Positions 10,630-22,846 of a stretch of 64,000 nucleotides of DNA are shown here, one piece after another (position 1 is the first letter of the stretch; every line of letters begins with the position of its first letter). Under the pieces are notes generated by a model. It had not been told where the DNA came from and searched no databases. It saw only the letters and a program-made list of their open reading frames with translations. Both the position numbers and the translations under genes were made by a program. Where the stretch lies: NCBI RefSeq assembly GCF_900116385.1, contig NZ_FPCI01000001.1, forward strand, positions 372,001 to 436,000, read 5' to 3'. Origin of the DNA: Pseudoxanthomonas sp. YR558 (GTDB lineage: Bacteria; Pseudomonadota; Gammaproteobacteria; Xanthomonadales; Xanthomonadaceae).

Positions 10630-11106
10630 GTGAGCTACCGCGAAGGCCGCTTCTGGCAACCCGACGTCACCGTGGCCACGGTGGTGGTCCGAGACGGAAA
10701 ACTGCTGATGGTCGAGGAGCGCGCCCAAGGCCGTTTGGTGTTCAACCAACCTGCCGGTCACCTCGAGCCGGACGAGAGCCTGCTGGAAGCGGCCCGCCGC
10801 GAAACCCTCGAGGAAACCGGCTGGGAAGTCGAACTGACAGCGTTCATCGGCGCCTACCAGTGGAAGGCCACCAATCCCGATGGAAGCGGCGGCCGCCACT
10901 ACCTGCGCTTCGCCTTCGCTGCGACGCCGGTGCGGCACCTGCCAGACCGTCCGCTGGACGACGGCATCGTGCAGGCGCACTGGCTGACGCCGGAGGAGCT
11001 GCAACAGCAGGCCGAACGCCATCGCAGTCCGTTGGTCTGGCAGGTCGTCCAGGACTACCTGGGCGGTCGCCGGTCGCCGCTGTCCCTGCTCCAGCACGTG
11101 CCGTGA
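10630..11106 (+). CDS. nudJ: Nudix hydrolase, NudJ-like phosphatase
   Basis: 158-residue Nudix protein. The Nudix box runs from about residue 43 to 66 ([12 protein letters not shown], then [10 protein letters not shown]) and has the metal-binding REXXEE core. Size and position before mnmA and hflD match E. coli NudJ (hydrolysis of hydroxymethylpyrimidine pyrophosphate and nucleoside di/triphosphates); that assignment rests on synteny and similarity, so the substrate is inferred. It starts with GTG directly after the preceding stop codon and overlaps mnmA by 4 bases (GTGA 11103-11106). Confidence 0.85.
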   Translation: MSYREGRFWQPDVTVATVVVRDGKLLMVEERAQGRLVFNQPAGHLEPDESLLEAARRETLEETGWEVELTAFIGAYQWKATNPDGSGGRHYLRFAFAATPVRHLPDRPLDDGIVQAHWLTPEELQQQAERHRSPLVWQVVQDYLGGRRSPLSLLQHVP

Positions 11107-12221
11107 GCGCGCCACGCATCATCGTCGGGGTTTCGGGGGGCGTCGATTCATCGGTGGCCGCCCTGCAGCTGGTCGAGCAAGGAGAACCGGTCGCCGGCCT
11201 CTTCATGCAGAACTGGGCCGACGACGGCACCGGAGAGTGCCGTGCCGAGGACGACCGTCGCGATGCGGTGGCCGTCTGCGGCCGCTTGGGCATCCCCTTC
11301 CATTTCCGCGATTTCTCGTCGGAGTACTGGCAAGGGGTGTTCGAACACTTCCTGGCCGAGTACGCCGCGGGCCGCACGCCGAATCCCGACGTTCTGTGCA
11401 ACCGCGAGGTGAAGTTCAAGCATTTCCTCGATGCAGCCCGCGACCTGGGGGCCGAGAAAATCGCCACCGGGCACTATGCGCGCGTGGACGAGGTGGGCGG
11501 TCGCTGGCGCCTGCTGCGCGGCGTGGACCGCGGCAAGGACCAGAGCTATTTCCTGCACCAGCTCGGCCAGGCGCAACTGTCGGCCACGCTGTTCCCCATC
11601 GGTGGACTGCAGAAGTCCGATCTGCGCCGGATCGCCCGTGAGGCCGGCCTACAGACCCACGACAAGAAGGACTCCACCGGCATCTGCTTCATTGGGGAGC
11701 GCGACTTCCGTGAGTTCCTGGGCCGCTACCTGCCTGCGAAGCGTGGCGAGATGCGCGACCCGCAGGGCCAGGTGATCGGCGAGCACCCCGGCGTCTTCTA
11801 TTTCACGCTCGGGCAGCGCGAAGGTCTGCAGATCGGCGGTGTGCGGGGCCGTCCACAGGCGCCTTGGTATGTCGTGGGCAAGGACGTCGCCCACAACGTG
11901 CTGTACGTCGATCAGGACACGCAAAGCCCCTACCTGATGTCCACGCGCCTGTGGACCGAATCGGCGCACTGGATCGCCGGCAGCCCGCCCGCCGAACGTT
12001 TCGACTGCACGGCTCAGACCCGCTACCGGCAGCCGGACGAGCCCTGCCAGGTGCAGGTGCTCAGCGATGGCACTGTGGCCGTGGAGTTCTCCACGCCGCA
12101 GCGCGCCGTCACGCCGGGGCAGTCCTTGGTGCTGTATGACGGTGACGAATGCCTGGGCGGCGCGGTCATCGCGCGCACCGATGCCCCTCTTGAAATGAAA
12201 CTCGCGGAGCAAGCAGCTTGA
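11103..12221 (+). CDS. mnmA: tRNA-specific 2-thiouridylase MnmA
   Basis: Adds sulfur to U34 of tRNA-Lys, -Glu and -Gln, using sulfur relayed from IscS/Tus. 372 residues from a GTG start. The PP-loop GVSGGVDSS (9-17) binds ATP. The two catalytic cysteines are seen in the blocks [12 protein letters not shown] and [12 protein letters not shown], with the long DKKDSTG loop between. The central and C-terminal beta-barrels read as usual ([14 protein letters not shown]). It overlaps both neighbours, nudJ upstream and hflD downstream, which argues for tight translational coupling. Confidence 0.97.
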   Translation: MSAPRIIVGVSGGVDSSVAALQLVEQGEPVAGLFMQNWADDGTGECRAEDDRRDAVAVCGRLGIPFHFRDFSSEYWQGVFEHFLAEYAAGRTPNPDVLCNREVKFKHFLDAARDLGAEKIATGHYARVDEVGGRWRLLRGVDRGKDQSYFLHQLGQAQLSATLFPIGGLQKSDLRRIAREAGLQTHDKKDSTGICFIGERDFREFLGRYLPAKRGEMRDPQGQVIGEHPGVFYFTLGQREGLQIGGVRGRPQAPWYVVGKDVAHNVLYVDQDTQSPYLMSTRLWTESAHWIAGSPPAERFDCTAQTRYRQPDEPCQVQVLSDGTVAVEFSTPQRAVTPGQSLVLYDGDECLGGAVIARTDAPLEMKLAEQAA

Positions 12222-12829
12222 GCAACCGATATTCCGACCGTGTGCTGGCCCTCGCCGGGCTGGCGCAGGCCCTCCACCAGGTGCGCCGCATCGCAGAGAC
12301 CGGCCAGTCCGAGTCCTCGGCCGTGCAGGCATCGCTGGAAAGCGTGTTCCGCATCGACGCGGCTTCTCCGATGGCGGTCTATGGCCGCCTCGGCGACATC
12401 ACGCCCGGCCTGCGCGTGCTGCGCGGTTACCTGGCCAAAGAGGCGGGCGACGACGCGCTGCCCCGCCTGGCGATGTCCGTGTTGCAATTGGAGCGCCGCT
12501 TCGTCAGCGAGGACGACACCGTGCATGCCGTCGTGCGCGGGTTGAACGAGATCGCCCCGCGTGCGGAACAACAGGGAAGCACGCATCCGGACACCCTGTC
12601 CGCGCTGGGCGGGCTGTACGCCGACACCATCAGCCACTTACGTCCGCGCGTGATGGTCCAGGGTAACCCGCACTACCTTGGCCAGCCGGGCGTGGTGGCG
12701 GAGATCCGCGCCATCCTGCTGGCTGCGGTGCGTTCGGCCGTGCTGTGGCGCCAACTGGGCGGCTCGATGTGGGATTTCGTGCTCGGCCGCAGGCAGATGC
12801 TCGACGCCGTGGACGCCTGGCTCGACTGA
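12218..12829 (+). CDS. hflD: HflD family protein
   Basis: 203-residue mostly helical membrane-associated protein, known in E. coli as a lysogenisation regulator (HflD) and encoded next to mnmA there as here. Family features include [16 protein letters not shown] at the N-terminus and [16 protein letters not shown], then [14 protein letters not shown] near the C-terminus. The start is TTG at 12218-12220, overlapping the mnmA stop (TTGA). A rare start codon in an overlap suggests initiation depends on ribosomes finishing mnmA. A bidirectional terminator follows. Confidence 0.93.
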   Translation: MSNRYSDRVLALAGLAQALHQVRRIAETGQSESSAVQASLESVFRIDAASPMAVYGRLGDITPGLRVLRGYLAKEAGDDALPRLAMSVLQLERRFVSEDDTVHAVVRGLNEIAPRAEQQGSTHPDTLSALGGLYADTISHLRPRVMVQGNPHYLGQPGVVAEIRAILLAAVRSAVLWRQLGGSMWDFVLGRRQMLDAVDAWLD

Positions 12830-12849
12830 GTTCCAGTAAGCCTGCAAGA

Positions 12850-12877
12850 AAAAGGCCCGGCAATGCCGGGCCTTTTC
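12850..12877. terminator. Bidirectional terminator between hflD and acnB
   Basis: Perfect 12-bp stem AAAAGGCCCGGC / GCCGGGCCTTTT (12850-12861 with 12865-12876), loop AAT. The A and T ends give U-runs on both strands, fitting the convergent genes. Confidence 0.9.
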
Positions 12878-12893
12878 GTTTCCTGCCGGGCGA

Positions 12894-15485
12894 TCAGGCC
12901 GCCACGGTCTTCGCCACGTCCTGGTATTCCTCGATCTGGTCGAAGTTCATGTAGCGATAGATCTCCGCGCCCTTCTCGTTGATCACGCCGATGTCGGCCA
13001 TGTACTCGGCCTTGGTCGGGATCTTGCCCAGGCGTGAGCAGATCGCGGCCAGCTCGGCCGACCCCAGGAACACGTTGGAGTTGCGACCCAGGCGGTTCGG
13101 GAAGTTGCGGGTCGAGGTGGAGAACACCGTCGCGCCTTCGCGCACCTGCGCCTGGTTGCCCATGCACAGCGAGCAGCCGGGCATTTCCATGCGCGCACCC
13201 GCGGTGCCGAACGTACCGTAGACGCCTTCCTTGGTCAGCTCCGAGGCATCCATCTTGGTCGGCGGCGCGACCCAGAGGCGGGTCGGAATGTCGCGCTTGC
13301 CTTCCAACAGCTTGGCGGCGGCGCGGAAGTGACCGATGTTGGTCATGCACGAACCGATGAACACTTCGTCGATCACGGTACCCGCGACATCCGACAGCGT
13401 CTTCACATCGTCCGGGTCGTTCGGGCAGGCCAGCAGCGGCTCGTGCACGTCGGCGAGATCGATGTCGATGATCGCCGCGTACTCGGCGTCGGCATCCGGC
13501 TCCAGCAACTGCGGGTCGGCCAGCCACTCTTCCATCTTCGCGATGCGGCGGCTGAGCGAACGGGCGTCGGCGTAACCTTCGGCGATCATCCACTTGAGCA
13601 GCGTGATGTTGCTGGTGAGGTACTCGATGATCGGCTCCTTGTTCAGGCGCACGGTGCAACCGGCGGCGGAACGTTCGGCCGAGGCGTCGGACAGTTCGAA
13701 CGCCTGCTCCACCTTCAAATCCGGCAGGCCTTCGATCTCGAGGATGCGGCCGGAGAAGATGTTCTTTTTGCCCGCCTTGGCCACGGTCAGCAGCCCGGAC
13801 TTGATGGCGTAGTACGGGATCGCGTTGACCAGGTCGCGCAGCGTCACGCCCGGCTGCAACTCGCCCTTGAAGCGGACCAGCACCGATTCCGGCATGTCCA
13901 GCGGCATCACGCCGGTGGCCGCGGCGAACGCGACCAGGCCGGAACCGGCCGGGAACGAAATGCCCACCGGGAAGCGCGTATGCGAGTCGCCACCGGTACC
14001 GACGGTGTCGGGCATCAGCATGCGGTTGAGCCAGCTGTGGATCACGCCGTCGCCCGGGCGCAGCGAGATGCCGCCGCGGGTGGAGATGAACTCCGGCAGC
14101 GTATGGTGCGTCTTCACGTCGACCGGCTTCGGATAGGCCGCGGTATGGCAGAAGGACTGCATCACCAGGTCGGCGGAGAAACCCAGGCAAGCCAAGTCCT
14201 TCAGCTCGTCGCGGGTCATCGGGCCGGTGGTGTCCTGCGAACCCACCGAAGTCATCTTCGGCTCGCAGTAGGCACCCGGGCGCACGCCCTGGCCTTCCGG
14301 CAAGCCGCAGGCGCGCCCCACCATCTTCTGCGCCAGCGAGAAGCCCTTGCCGCTGTCGGCGGGCTGCTGCGGCTGGCGGAACAGGTCCGTCGCCGGCAGC
14401 TTCAGCGCTTCGCGGGCCTTCGCGGTCAGGCCGCGGCCGATGATCAGCGGGATGCGGCCACCGGCGCGCACTTCGTCGAACAGCACGTCGGACTTCACCT
14501 GGAACTCGGCGATCACTTCGCCGTTCTTCAATGCCTTGCCGTCGTACGGTCGCAGCTCGACCACGTCGCCATGGTTCATCTGCGAGACGTCGAGTTCGAT
14601 CGGCAGCGCGCCGGCGTCTTCCATCGTGTTGTAGAAAATCGGGGCGATCTTGCTGCCCAGGCAGACGCCACCGAAGCGCTTGTTCGGGATGAACGGGATG
14701 TCCTCGCCGGTGAACCACAGCACGCTGTTGGTTGCCGACTTGCGCGAAGAGCCGGTGCCGACCACGTCACCGACGTAAGCGACCAGATGGCCCTTGTCTT
14801 TCAGCGACAGGATTTCCTGGATCGGGCCGCGCTTGCCGTCTTCTTCCGGCACGAACGGCGCATCGGGGCGCTTGTTCTTCAGCATCGCCAATGCGTGCAG
14901 CGGGATGTCCGGACGCGTGGTGGCGTCGGGCGCCGGCGACAGGTCGTCGGTGTTGGTCTCGCCCGGCACCTTGAAGACGGTGACGGTCAGGCTCTGCGGT
15001 ACTTCCGGCTTGCTGGTGAACCATTCGGCGTCGGCCCAGCTCTTCAGCACGGCCTGCGCGTGGGCATTGCCCTGCTCCGCCTTCTCCTGCACGTCGTGGA
15101 AACTGTCGAACATCAGCAGCGTGTGCTTCAGCCCTTCGGCGGCGGTCGCGCCCAGCTCGGCGTTGTCGAGCAGCTCGATCAGCGGGTGGATGTTGTAGCC
15201 GCCCAGCATCGTGCCCAGCAGCTCGGTGGCGCGCGTGGGCGTGATCAGCGGGGTCTTCTCGGTACCGAACGCGACGGCGGCCAAGTAGGACGCTTTCACC
15301 TTGGCGGCATCGTCGACGCCGGCGGGCACGCGATGCGTGATCAGCTCGACCAGGAAGTCCTCTTCACCGGCTGGCGGGTTCTTCAGCAGTTCGATGACCT
15401 CGGCCGTCTGCTGGGCCGACAGCGGCAGCGGCGGGATGCCCAGCGCGGCGCGCTCGGCTACGTGGTGGCGATAGGCTTCCAACAT
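12894..15485 (-). CDS. acnB: Bifunctional aconitate hydratase 2 / 2-methylisocitrate dehydratase
   Basis: TCA-cycle enzyme interconverting citrate and isocitrate, also acting in the methylcitrate route. 863 residues, typical of AcnB. The N-terminal HEAT-like domain characteristic of AcnB (starting [16 protein letters not shown]) is followed by the swivel domain and the catalytic domains. The 4Fe-4S ligands are visible in [13 protein letters not shown] and in [12 protein letters not shown]. The start has GGAG about 7 bases upstream. It lies downstream of the antitoxin-toxin pair on the same strand, 60 bases after the toxin stop codon. Confidence 0.97.
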   Translation of the reverse strand: MLEAYRHHVAERAALGIPPLPLSAQQTAEVIELLKNPPAGEEDFLVELITHRVPAGVDDAAKVKASYLAAVAFGTEKTPLITPTRATELLGTMLGGYNIHPLIELLDNAELGATAAEGLKHTLLMFDSFHDVQEKAEQGNAHAQAVLKSWADAEWFTSKPEVPQSLTVTVFKVPGETNTDDLSPAPDATTRPDIPLHALAMLKNKRPDAPFVPEEDGKRGPIQEILSLKDKGHLVAYVGDVVGTGSSRKSATNSVLWFTGEDIPFIPNKRFGGVCLGSKIAPIFYNTMEDAGALPIELDVSQMNHGDVVELRPYDGKALKNGEVIAEFQVKSDVLFDEVRAGGRIPLIIGRGLTAKAREALKLPATDLFRQPQQPADSGKGFSLAQKMVGRACGLPEGQGVRPGAYCEPKMTSVGSQDTTGPMTRDELKDLACLGFSADLVMQSFCHTAAYPKPVDVKTHHTLPEFISTRGGISLRPGDGVIHSWLNRMLMPDTVGTGGDSHTRFPVGISFPAGSGLVAFAAATGVMPLDMPESVLVRFKGELQPGVTLRDLVNAIPYYAIKSGLLTVAKAGKKNIFSGRILEIEGLPDLKVEQAFELSDASAERSAAGCTVRLNKEPIIEYLTSNITLLKWMIAEGYADARSLSRRIAKMEEWLADPQLLEPDADAEYAAIIDIDLADVHEPLLACPNDPDDVKTLSDVAGTVIDEVFIGSCMTNIGHFRAAAKLLEGKRDIPTRLWVAPPTKMDASELTKEGVYGTFGTAGARMEMPGCSLCMGNQAQVREGATVFSTSTRNFPNRLGRNSNVFLGSAELAAICSRLGKIPTKAEYMADIGVINEKGAEIYRYMNFDQIEEYQDVAKTVAA

Positions 15486-15545
15486 GGGTGACTCCGGTCG
15501 TTCGATGGTGCGGTGGAAAGGGGTAACGGTGTAAGCGGGTACGGC

Positions 15546-15947
15546 TTATTCGTTCGCGGGCACGATCAGTTTCAGGCCCTTGAAATAATCGCGGTGGAAA
15601 GCGGTCTCGAAGGTGATCAGGCCATCGCACTGCAACAGCGCGTGCGCGCCCACCAGGAAGTCGGCGATCGGCCTCGCCTCGCCGGAGCGCTGGCGGTGAC
15701 GACGCTGCATCTCGCCGGCACGGAGCGCGGACTTGGCTTCCACGGCATGGAAGTGCACGCCCATTTCCTCGACGGCCGCCAGTGCGTCGGCGCCATTGCG
15801 CAACGAGGCGCACAGCTGGGCCAGCGCGGCATCGCAGACCACCACGCGGCCGCTGCCCAGGCTCTGGCGCAGGCCCGCTTCGACGGCATCCGCGCGCGGG
15901 CCGTCGGTCAGCAACTCGATCAGGACGGGCGCATCGACGGCGATCAT
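15546..15947 (-). CDS. PIN-domain toxin, VapC-like, with altered acidic residues
   Basis: 133 residues with a PIN (PilT N-terminus) fold: MIAVDAPVLIELL at the start, ADFLVGAHALLQCDGLITF in the C-terminal half. VapC toxins are Mg-dependent RNases using four acidic residues. Asp5 and Asp96 (IADFLV) are present. The second position, normally Glu in a LAEL-type helix, reads Gln44 (ALAQL), and the fourth, normally Asp after TF, reads Glu114 with Asp120 close by. The toxin may be weakened, or Asp39 may substitute. It overlaps the antitoxin by 4 bases, the usual antitoxin-first order. Confidence 0.82.
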   Translation of the reverse strand: MIAVDAPVLIELLTDGPRADAVEAGLRQSLGSGRVVVCDAALAQLCASLRNGADALAAVEEMGVHFHAVEAKSALRAGEMQRRHRQRSGEARPIADFLVGAHALLQCDGLITFETAFHRDYFKGLKLIVPANE

Positions 15948-16150
15948 TCGGCGGGCGTATCCGTGCCGGGCGCGGCATCCAGAGCGAACTTGCCGCGCAC
16001 GCGCGAGATCGCGTCGTCGACACTCTTCCGCAATACGATGCGGCTACCTTCCAGTTCGACCTTCAGCACGCTGCCTTTGGTGAGGCCCAGGGCGTCCCGC
16101 ACCGCCTTCGGCAGGGTGATCTGGCCGCGTTCCGCAACGGTGGCTTCCAT
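15944..16150 (-). CDS. AbrB/MazE-family antitoxin
   Basis: 68-residue swapped-hairpin DNA-binding antitoxin. The first 45 residues read as the AbrB fold: TVAERGQITLPKAVRDALGL, then SVLKVELEGSRIVLRKS. The C-terminal tail (about 46-68) should wrap the toxin. AGAGGG stands 8 bases before the ATG. It is the first gene of the pair, and repeats of CATAC/GTATG around its promoter fit autorepression by the complex. Confidence 0.85.
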   Translation of the reverse strand: MEATVAERGQITLPKAVRDALGLTKGSVLKVELEGSRIVLRKSVDDAISRVRGKFALDAAPGTDTPAE

Positions 16151-16166
16151 CAGCGGGCCCTCTTGA

Positions 16167-16206
16167 GTATGGAAGAATTATACATACTTCCTTAGGCATA
16201 CCCCAA
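16167..16206 (-). promoter_or_regulatory. Promoter and candidate operator of the toxin-antitoxin pair
   Basis: On the minus strand a perfect TATAAT (16182 to 16177) follows TTGGGG (16206 to 16201) at 18 bases. The -10 is framed by an inverted repeat GTATG (16167-16171) and CATAC (16183-16187), with a further CATAC at 16197-16201, one and a half helical turns away. This is the layout expected of an AbrB-type operator. Confidence 0.6.
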
Positions 16207-16373
16207 ATAGGAGCCTGCCCACCTGCCCCACCTTCGCCCCGTCGCCTGCGGCTTTGGTCGGCTCACGGCTGTCTCAGTCTTGGCGGATAATCCGGGCAAG
16301 CATCGACAAGACGCCCAGGATTCGCGGCTTATGCTGCTCCTGCGCCCCTCCCCCAGCTACAGGAGCCTCCGCG

Positions 16374-19142
<2,769 letters not shown>

Positions 19143-19164
19143 ACCCCGGCTAGCGAAGAAAGGA

Positions 19165-19191
19165 AAAGGCCGCCCTGAGGCGGCCTTTTTC
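19165..19191. terminator. Bidirectional terminator between acnA and the S9 peptidase gene
   Basis: Perfect 11-bp stem AAAAGGCCGCC / GGCGGCCTTTT (19165-19175 with 19180-19190), loop CTGA, followed by TTTTT on the plus strand. It separates two convergent genes. Confidence 0.9.
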
Positions 19192-19208
19192 GTGCATGCA
19201 GCCGTGTT

Positions 19209-21665
19209 TCAGCGAGCCGCGGCTGGTGCAGCGCCCGCCGCCTGTCCCTTGTTCTTCACGTAACGCTCCAGCCACTGGTCCTGTTCCCACAGCAGATGCA
19301 GGACCGATTCCTTCGCCGCGTAGCCGTGGCTCTCCTTCGGCAGCAAGACCAGCCGCGTCGGTGCGCCGAATCCCTTCAGGGCATTGAAGTAGCGCTCGCT
19401 CTGCATGGTGAACGTGCCGGAGTTGTTGTCCGCCTCGCCATGCACCAGCAGTAGTGGCGTCTTCATCTTCTCCACGTGCATGAAGGGCGACATGTCGTTG
19501 TAGACGCTGGGCGCTTCCCAGTAGTTGCGCTCTTCCTGCTGGAAGCCGAATGGCGTCAGCGTGCGGTTGTACGCGCCGCTGCGCGCGATACCGGCGGCGA
19601 ACAGATCCGAGTGCGTCAGCAGGTTGGCGGTCATGAACGCGCCGTACGAATGGCCACCCACGGCCACGCGCGAACGATCGATGTAGCCGAGCCCATCGAC
19701 GGCGTCGATCGCCGCCTTTGCGTTGGCCACCAGCTGCGTGATGAACGTGTCGTTCGGCTCGTCCTTGCCCTCGCCTACGATCGGGAATGCGGCATCGTCG
19801 AGCACGGCATAGCCGCGCGCGACCCAGTACACGGGCGAGCCGTAGCTCGGAAAGATGAACTCGTTCGGGTTCGTCGTGTTCTGGCCCGCACTGTCGCGGT
19901 CCTTGTACTCGGTGGGATAGGCCCACATCACCAACGGCAGCTTTTCGCGCTTGGCGGTGCGGTCGTAGCCTGCCGGCAGGTATAGGGTACCGGTGAGCGG
20001 CAGCCCGTCGGCGCGCTTGTAGGTCAGGACTTCCTTGTACACGCCCTGCAGGGCCTTGAACGGATTCTCGAAACGCGTCACTGGAACCGGGGCGATCCGT
20101 TGCTTCAGGTGACGCACGTAGTAGTTCGGGAACTCGGTCGGCGATTCGATCCGCACCAGTACCGTGCCCTGCTGCGGGTCCAGCAACGCCTGGATGCTTT
20201 CCTTCTGGCCTTCCAGCCGCGACGTATACAGGCGCTCCTTCTTGCCGGTGGCCAGTTCCATCCTGTCGATGAAGGGGAACTGTCCTTCGGGCGTAAAGCC
20301 TTCACCGATCAGATGCGCGTGCCCGCTATCTAGTGCGAGCACGGTCTCGCCGGAGGCATTCTTCCGCGTCTCGAACTGGCCCGGATCGCTGTACTGATCC
20401 TGGTAGCTGCGACTGACGAGTTCGCGCAATGCTGCGCCCGGCTTGGAGGGATCCAGCACGTACGTCCGTGTGTGACGCGTGTTCCACCAGTAGTCGGTGA
20501 CGATCGCATGCGTGTCGTCGCCCCACAGGATGCCCTGCACGCGGTCGACGGTCTTGAACAGCGATTGCGGCGCGTCGGAGAACGGCGCCTGCCAGGCGAA
20601 GGCTTCGTCGCGGAACGGCACTTCATTCGCCGGGTCGCCCTTGTCGAGCGCCTCGGCCCAGACCAGCGTCGCGGGCTGGTCGGCGCGCCATTCGATCTCA
20701 CGACGCCCTGCGCGCACGGCCATGAAGCCCTTCGGCAGGTTCTCCGCCAAGGGAGCGTCGACGACGGTCACTGCGGGCTTGCCCGAGGTTTCCACCACGT
20801 CCGCGCGATACGGGAAGCGGCCATACGGCACCAGGTAGGAGAACGGCTTCTTCAGCGTGTGCAGCAAGACATAGCGGCCATCCGGCGAGAACGATTCCCC
20901 GGTGTACATGGCCGCCGCGCGCCAGAGCGTGGCGCGCCCCTTCAACGGCACGCGATGCAGTTCGGAGGTGGCGAGCACGGCGAAATTGCTTTCGTCCGAG
21001 GGGTTCTTCAGCAGGTCCTGATAGGTGCGGTTCTGGGCCTTGCTGCCATCGCTCACCGATACGGTCGGCCCGGTCGGGACAGCGCGTGCGGTATCGAGCA
21101 GCGCCGGGCGCTGCGCGGGCAACATGCGAACCAGCAACGCCTGGTTGTCGCGGAACCACGTCAGCGGATTGCCCACGTTGCCGTTGACGCGGGCTTCGGT
21201 CAGGCGCGTAGCCTGCCCCGTCGCCAGCTCCACCACCCACGCCTCCACGCCTGTCCGCGTGGTGTGGGTGAACGCCAGCCGGCGCTCGTCGGGGGACCAG
21301 GCGAAATTCGCCAAGCGCGGATTGGCAGGCAAACCTGCCACTTGTCGTGCATTGCCTCCCTGCAGGTTTTGCACCTGCAGGTTGGTGAAGTATGTGGTGG
21401 TGCTGGCGATGTTGGTGCGCGGGTTCACGCGCAGGCCGCCGAGACGGAGTTCCTCATCCGAGAGCTCTGCCAACGATTTGAAGGTGTCGCGGTAGAACAG
21501 CACCATGTGCTGCTTGCGACTGTCCGTCACCACGCTGGGTGGACGCTGCACATCGGCCAGCTGCAGGATCTCCGCAGGCGGTGTCTGGTACGGCAGGGCA
21601 TCCTGCGCGACGGCGTTTCCGGCGGCCAGCCACAGGCACGCCAGGAGTTTCCAGCGAATCGACAT
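19209..21665 (-). CDS. Secreted S9-family peptidase, glutamyl-endopeptidase-like
   Basis: 818 residues with a signal peptide (MSIRWKLLACLWLAAG, cleavage near AVAQ). A long beta-propeller N-terminal half is followed by an alpha/beta-hydrolase domain with catalytic Ser in GGHSYGAFM, Asp in GEADNNSG and His in KESHGYAA. The C-terminal stretch IARSGAYNRTLTPFGFQ is, from memory, strikingly like plant chloroplast glutamyl endopeptidase (S9D), so a Glu-specific cut is plausible but not shown. The start at 21663-21665 is chosen because it gives the signal peptide; the longer in-frame start at 21827 does not. It probably acts in the periplasm or outside the cell. Confidence 0.88.
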   Translation of the reverse strand: MSIRWKLLACLWLAAGNAVAQDALPYQTPPAEILQLADVQRPPSVVTDSRKQHMVLFYRDTFKSLAELSDEELRLGGLRVNPRTNIASTTTYFTNLQVQNLQGGNARQVAGLPANPRLANFAWSPDERRLAFTHTTRTGVEAWVVELATGQATRLTEARVNGNVGNPLTWFRDNQALLVRMLPAQRPALLDTARAVPTGPTVSVSDGSKAQNRTYQDLLKNPSDESNFAVLATSELHRVPLKGRATLWRAAAMYTGESFSPDGRYVLLHTLKKPFSYLVPYGRFPYRADVVETSGKPAVTVVDAPLAENLPKGFMAVRAGRREIEWRADQPATLVWAEALDKGDPANEVPFRDEAFAWQAPFSDAPQSLFKTVDRVQGILWGDDTHAIVTDYWWNTRHTRTYVLDPSKPGAALRELVSRSYQDQYSDPGQFETRKNASGETVLALDSGHAHLIGEGFTPEGQFPFIDRMELATGKKERLYTSRLEGQKESIQALLDPQQGTVLVRIESPTEFPNYYVRHLKQRIAPVPVTRFENPFKALQGVYKEVLTYKRADGLPLTGTLYLPAGYDRTAKREKLPLVMWAYPTEYKDRDSAGQNTTNPNEFIFPSYGSPVYWVARGYAVLDDAAFPIVGEGKDEPNDTFITQLVANAKAAIDAVDGLGYIDRSRVAVGGHSYGAFMTANLLTHSDLFAAGIARSGAYNRTLTPFGFQQEERNYWEAPSVYNDMSPFMHVEKMKTPLLLVHGEADNNSGTFTMQSERYFNALKGFGAPTRLVLLPKESHGYAAKESVLHLLWEQDQWLERYVKNKGQAAGAAPAAAR

Positions 21666-21825
21666 AAGCGGTTTCCCCGATTGGATATCCGGATCATCCT
21701 GCCTGGCTCCGATGGTGGCAAGCCAGACCATCGGCGGAAACGGCCCCGCTTCTTGTTGCCGGTTAGCCATGCCACCTGCGTTTCCCGATAAGCAGGCCTT
21801 CATCGAAGGCCGTGGGGAATACGCC

Positions 21826-22287
21826 ATGGCAAAGCCCGTCCGTCAGATACTGTCGCTCATCGCGCTTTCCGTCAGCTTGTCAGCGGGTGCGACCACGCCC
21901 GATGCAGACCAGGCACGGCGCATCGCCGAACAGTTTCTTGCCACCAAGCAGGCAACGGCCAGTCCGCAAGAGGCCTATGAGGCCGGCGATGTCGCCGTCG
22001 CCGATCTCGACGGCGACGGGCAAGCCGAGGTCGTGGTGCTGTGGACCATGCTGGGCCCGACCTACTGGCACCACGGTGTCACCGTGCTCTCACGAAAGGG
22101 GCAGCACTACGCACCGGCCGGCGAAGCCGAAGAGCCACTGGGCAGCGTGGAGGGCATGGTGGTCCGCAACGGCGTCATCGAACTGAAAACGAAGTGGCCG
22201 GGCCCCAACGACGCCCGCTGCTGCCCAACCGTGCCCAAGACGCTGCGTTACCGCTGGAGCGCAGGCAAGGTCAGCCTCGCGAAGTAG
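21826..22287 (+). CDS. Secreted protein with one FG-GAP/EF-hand-like calcium-binding motif
   Basis: 153 residues: a signal peptide (MAKPVRQILSLIALSVSLSAGA) and a mature part with a DLDGDGQAEVVVLW loop, the D-x-D-G-D-G pattern of FG-GAP/VCBS or dockerin-like calcium sites. Two adjacent cysteines (CC) occur near residue 135. There is no sign of a full propeller, so it may be a small calcium-binding domain of unknown role. It is divergent from the S9 peptidase gene and ends 3 bases from the convergent lipoprotein gene. Confidence 0.7.
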   Translation: MAKPVRQILSLIALSVSLSAGATTPDADQARRIAEQFLATKQATASPQEAYEAGDVAVADLDGDGQAEVVVLWTMLGPTYWHHGVTVLSRKGQHYAPAGEAEEPLGSVEGMVVRNGVIELKTKWPGPNDARCCPTVPKTLRYRWSAGKVSLAK

Positions 22288-22290
22288 CAC

Positions 22291-22731
22291 TCAGCGCGAT
22301 GCGTCCCATTGGGCATGGTAGATCCGCCATTCGCCCTCTTCCCGGCGCCAGGCAGTCGTAACGTCGTAGGTGCGCGCCTGCTCCGGCAGGAGCCGACCGC
22401 TACTGCCCGTCAGCAGTACATCGAATGAGGCTGTCGCGTTGTCGCCATCCACGCGCACCTCCAACGGCCCCGTCGTGGCACCGACGCTCGCATTGGCGAA
22501 TGTGCGGGCTCGAATCAGGTTGTGCAGCGCAGCACGATCCATCCCGCCCGATCCCGTGAATTCCTCACTGACCCCGTCCATGAAGTCGCCTACTCGTTTT
22601 TCCTCGACCGCCTGCTGCATGGCATCGAAACGCTGCCTCAGCTGCGCTTCTGGCGTCTCCGAGCTACAGCCCGCCACGCCGGCGAGCAACGCCAGCACCA
22701 CAGCAACATAGTTCATAGCCGTCTTCGCCAT
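22291..22731 (-). CDS. Lipoprotein with NTF2/SnoaL-like domain
   Basis: 146 residues. The signal ends in the lipobox LAGVAGC, so Cys22 should be lipidated. The mature part (AQLRQRFDAMQQAVEEKR, then a WRIYHAQWD ending) has the helix-then-curved-sheet rhythm of NTF2-like proteins, in which a cone-shaped pocket may bind a small ligand. I chose the ATG at 22729-22731 because GAAGG lies about 5-9 bases upstream; an in-frame ATG at 22752 has no Shine-Dalgarno. It diverges from rpfB. No function can be assigned. Confidence 0.72.
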   Translation of the reverse strand: MAKTAMNYVAVVLALLAGVAGCSSETPEAQLRQRFDAMQQAVEEKRVGDFMDGVSEEFTGSGGMDRAALHNLIRARTFANASVGATTGPLEVRVDGDNATASFDVLLTGSSGRLLPEQARTYDVTTAWRREEGEWRIYHAQWDASR

Positions 22732-22768
22732 CGAAACCTTCGCCTTTTCCATCCGGAACGGTATGCTC

Positions 22769-22788
22769 CCGACAGGCGCCCCTGTCGG
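22769..22788. repeat. Hairpin in the spacer upstream of rpfB
   Basis: Perfect 8-bp inverted repeat CCGACAGG / CCTGTCGG (22769-22776 with 22781-22788) with a CGCC loop, in the 115-base divergent spacer between the lipoprotein gene and rpfB and 58 bases before the rpfB start. There is no T-run on the rpfB side, so it is more likely an operator or leader structure than a terminator. Confidence 0.4.
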
Positions 22789-22846
22789 CGCTCGCCCATA
22801 AGCATGCCGCGTGGCAGCCCGAAGACCCTGGGGAGGGAGCAGAACG

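Noticed and set aside
13329..15491. 720-codon plus-strand open frame opposite acnB
   Set aside because: Antisense shadow of a full-length aconitase, with the His/Gln/Arg-rich composition typical of such frames.
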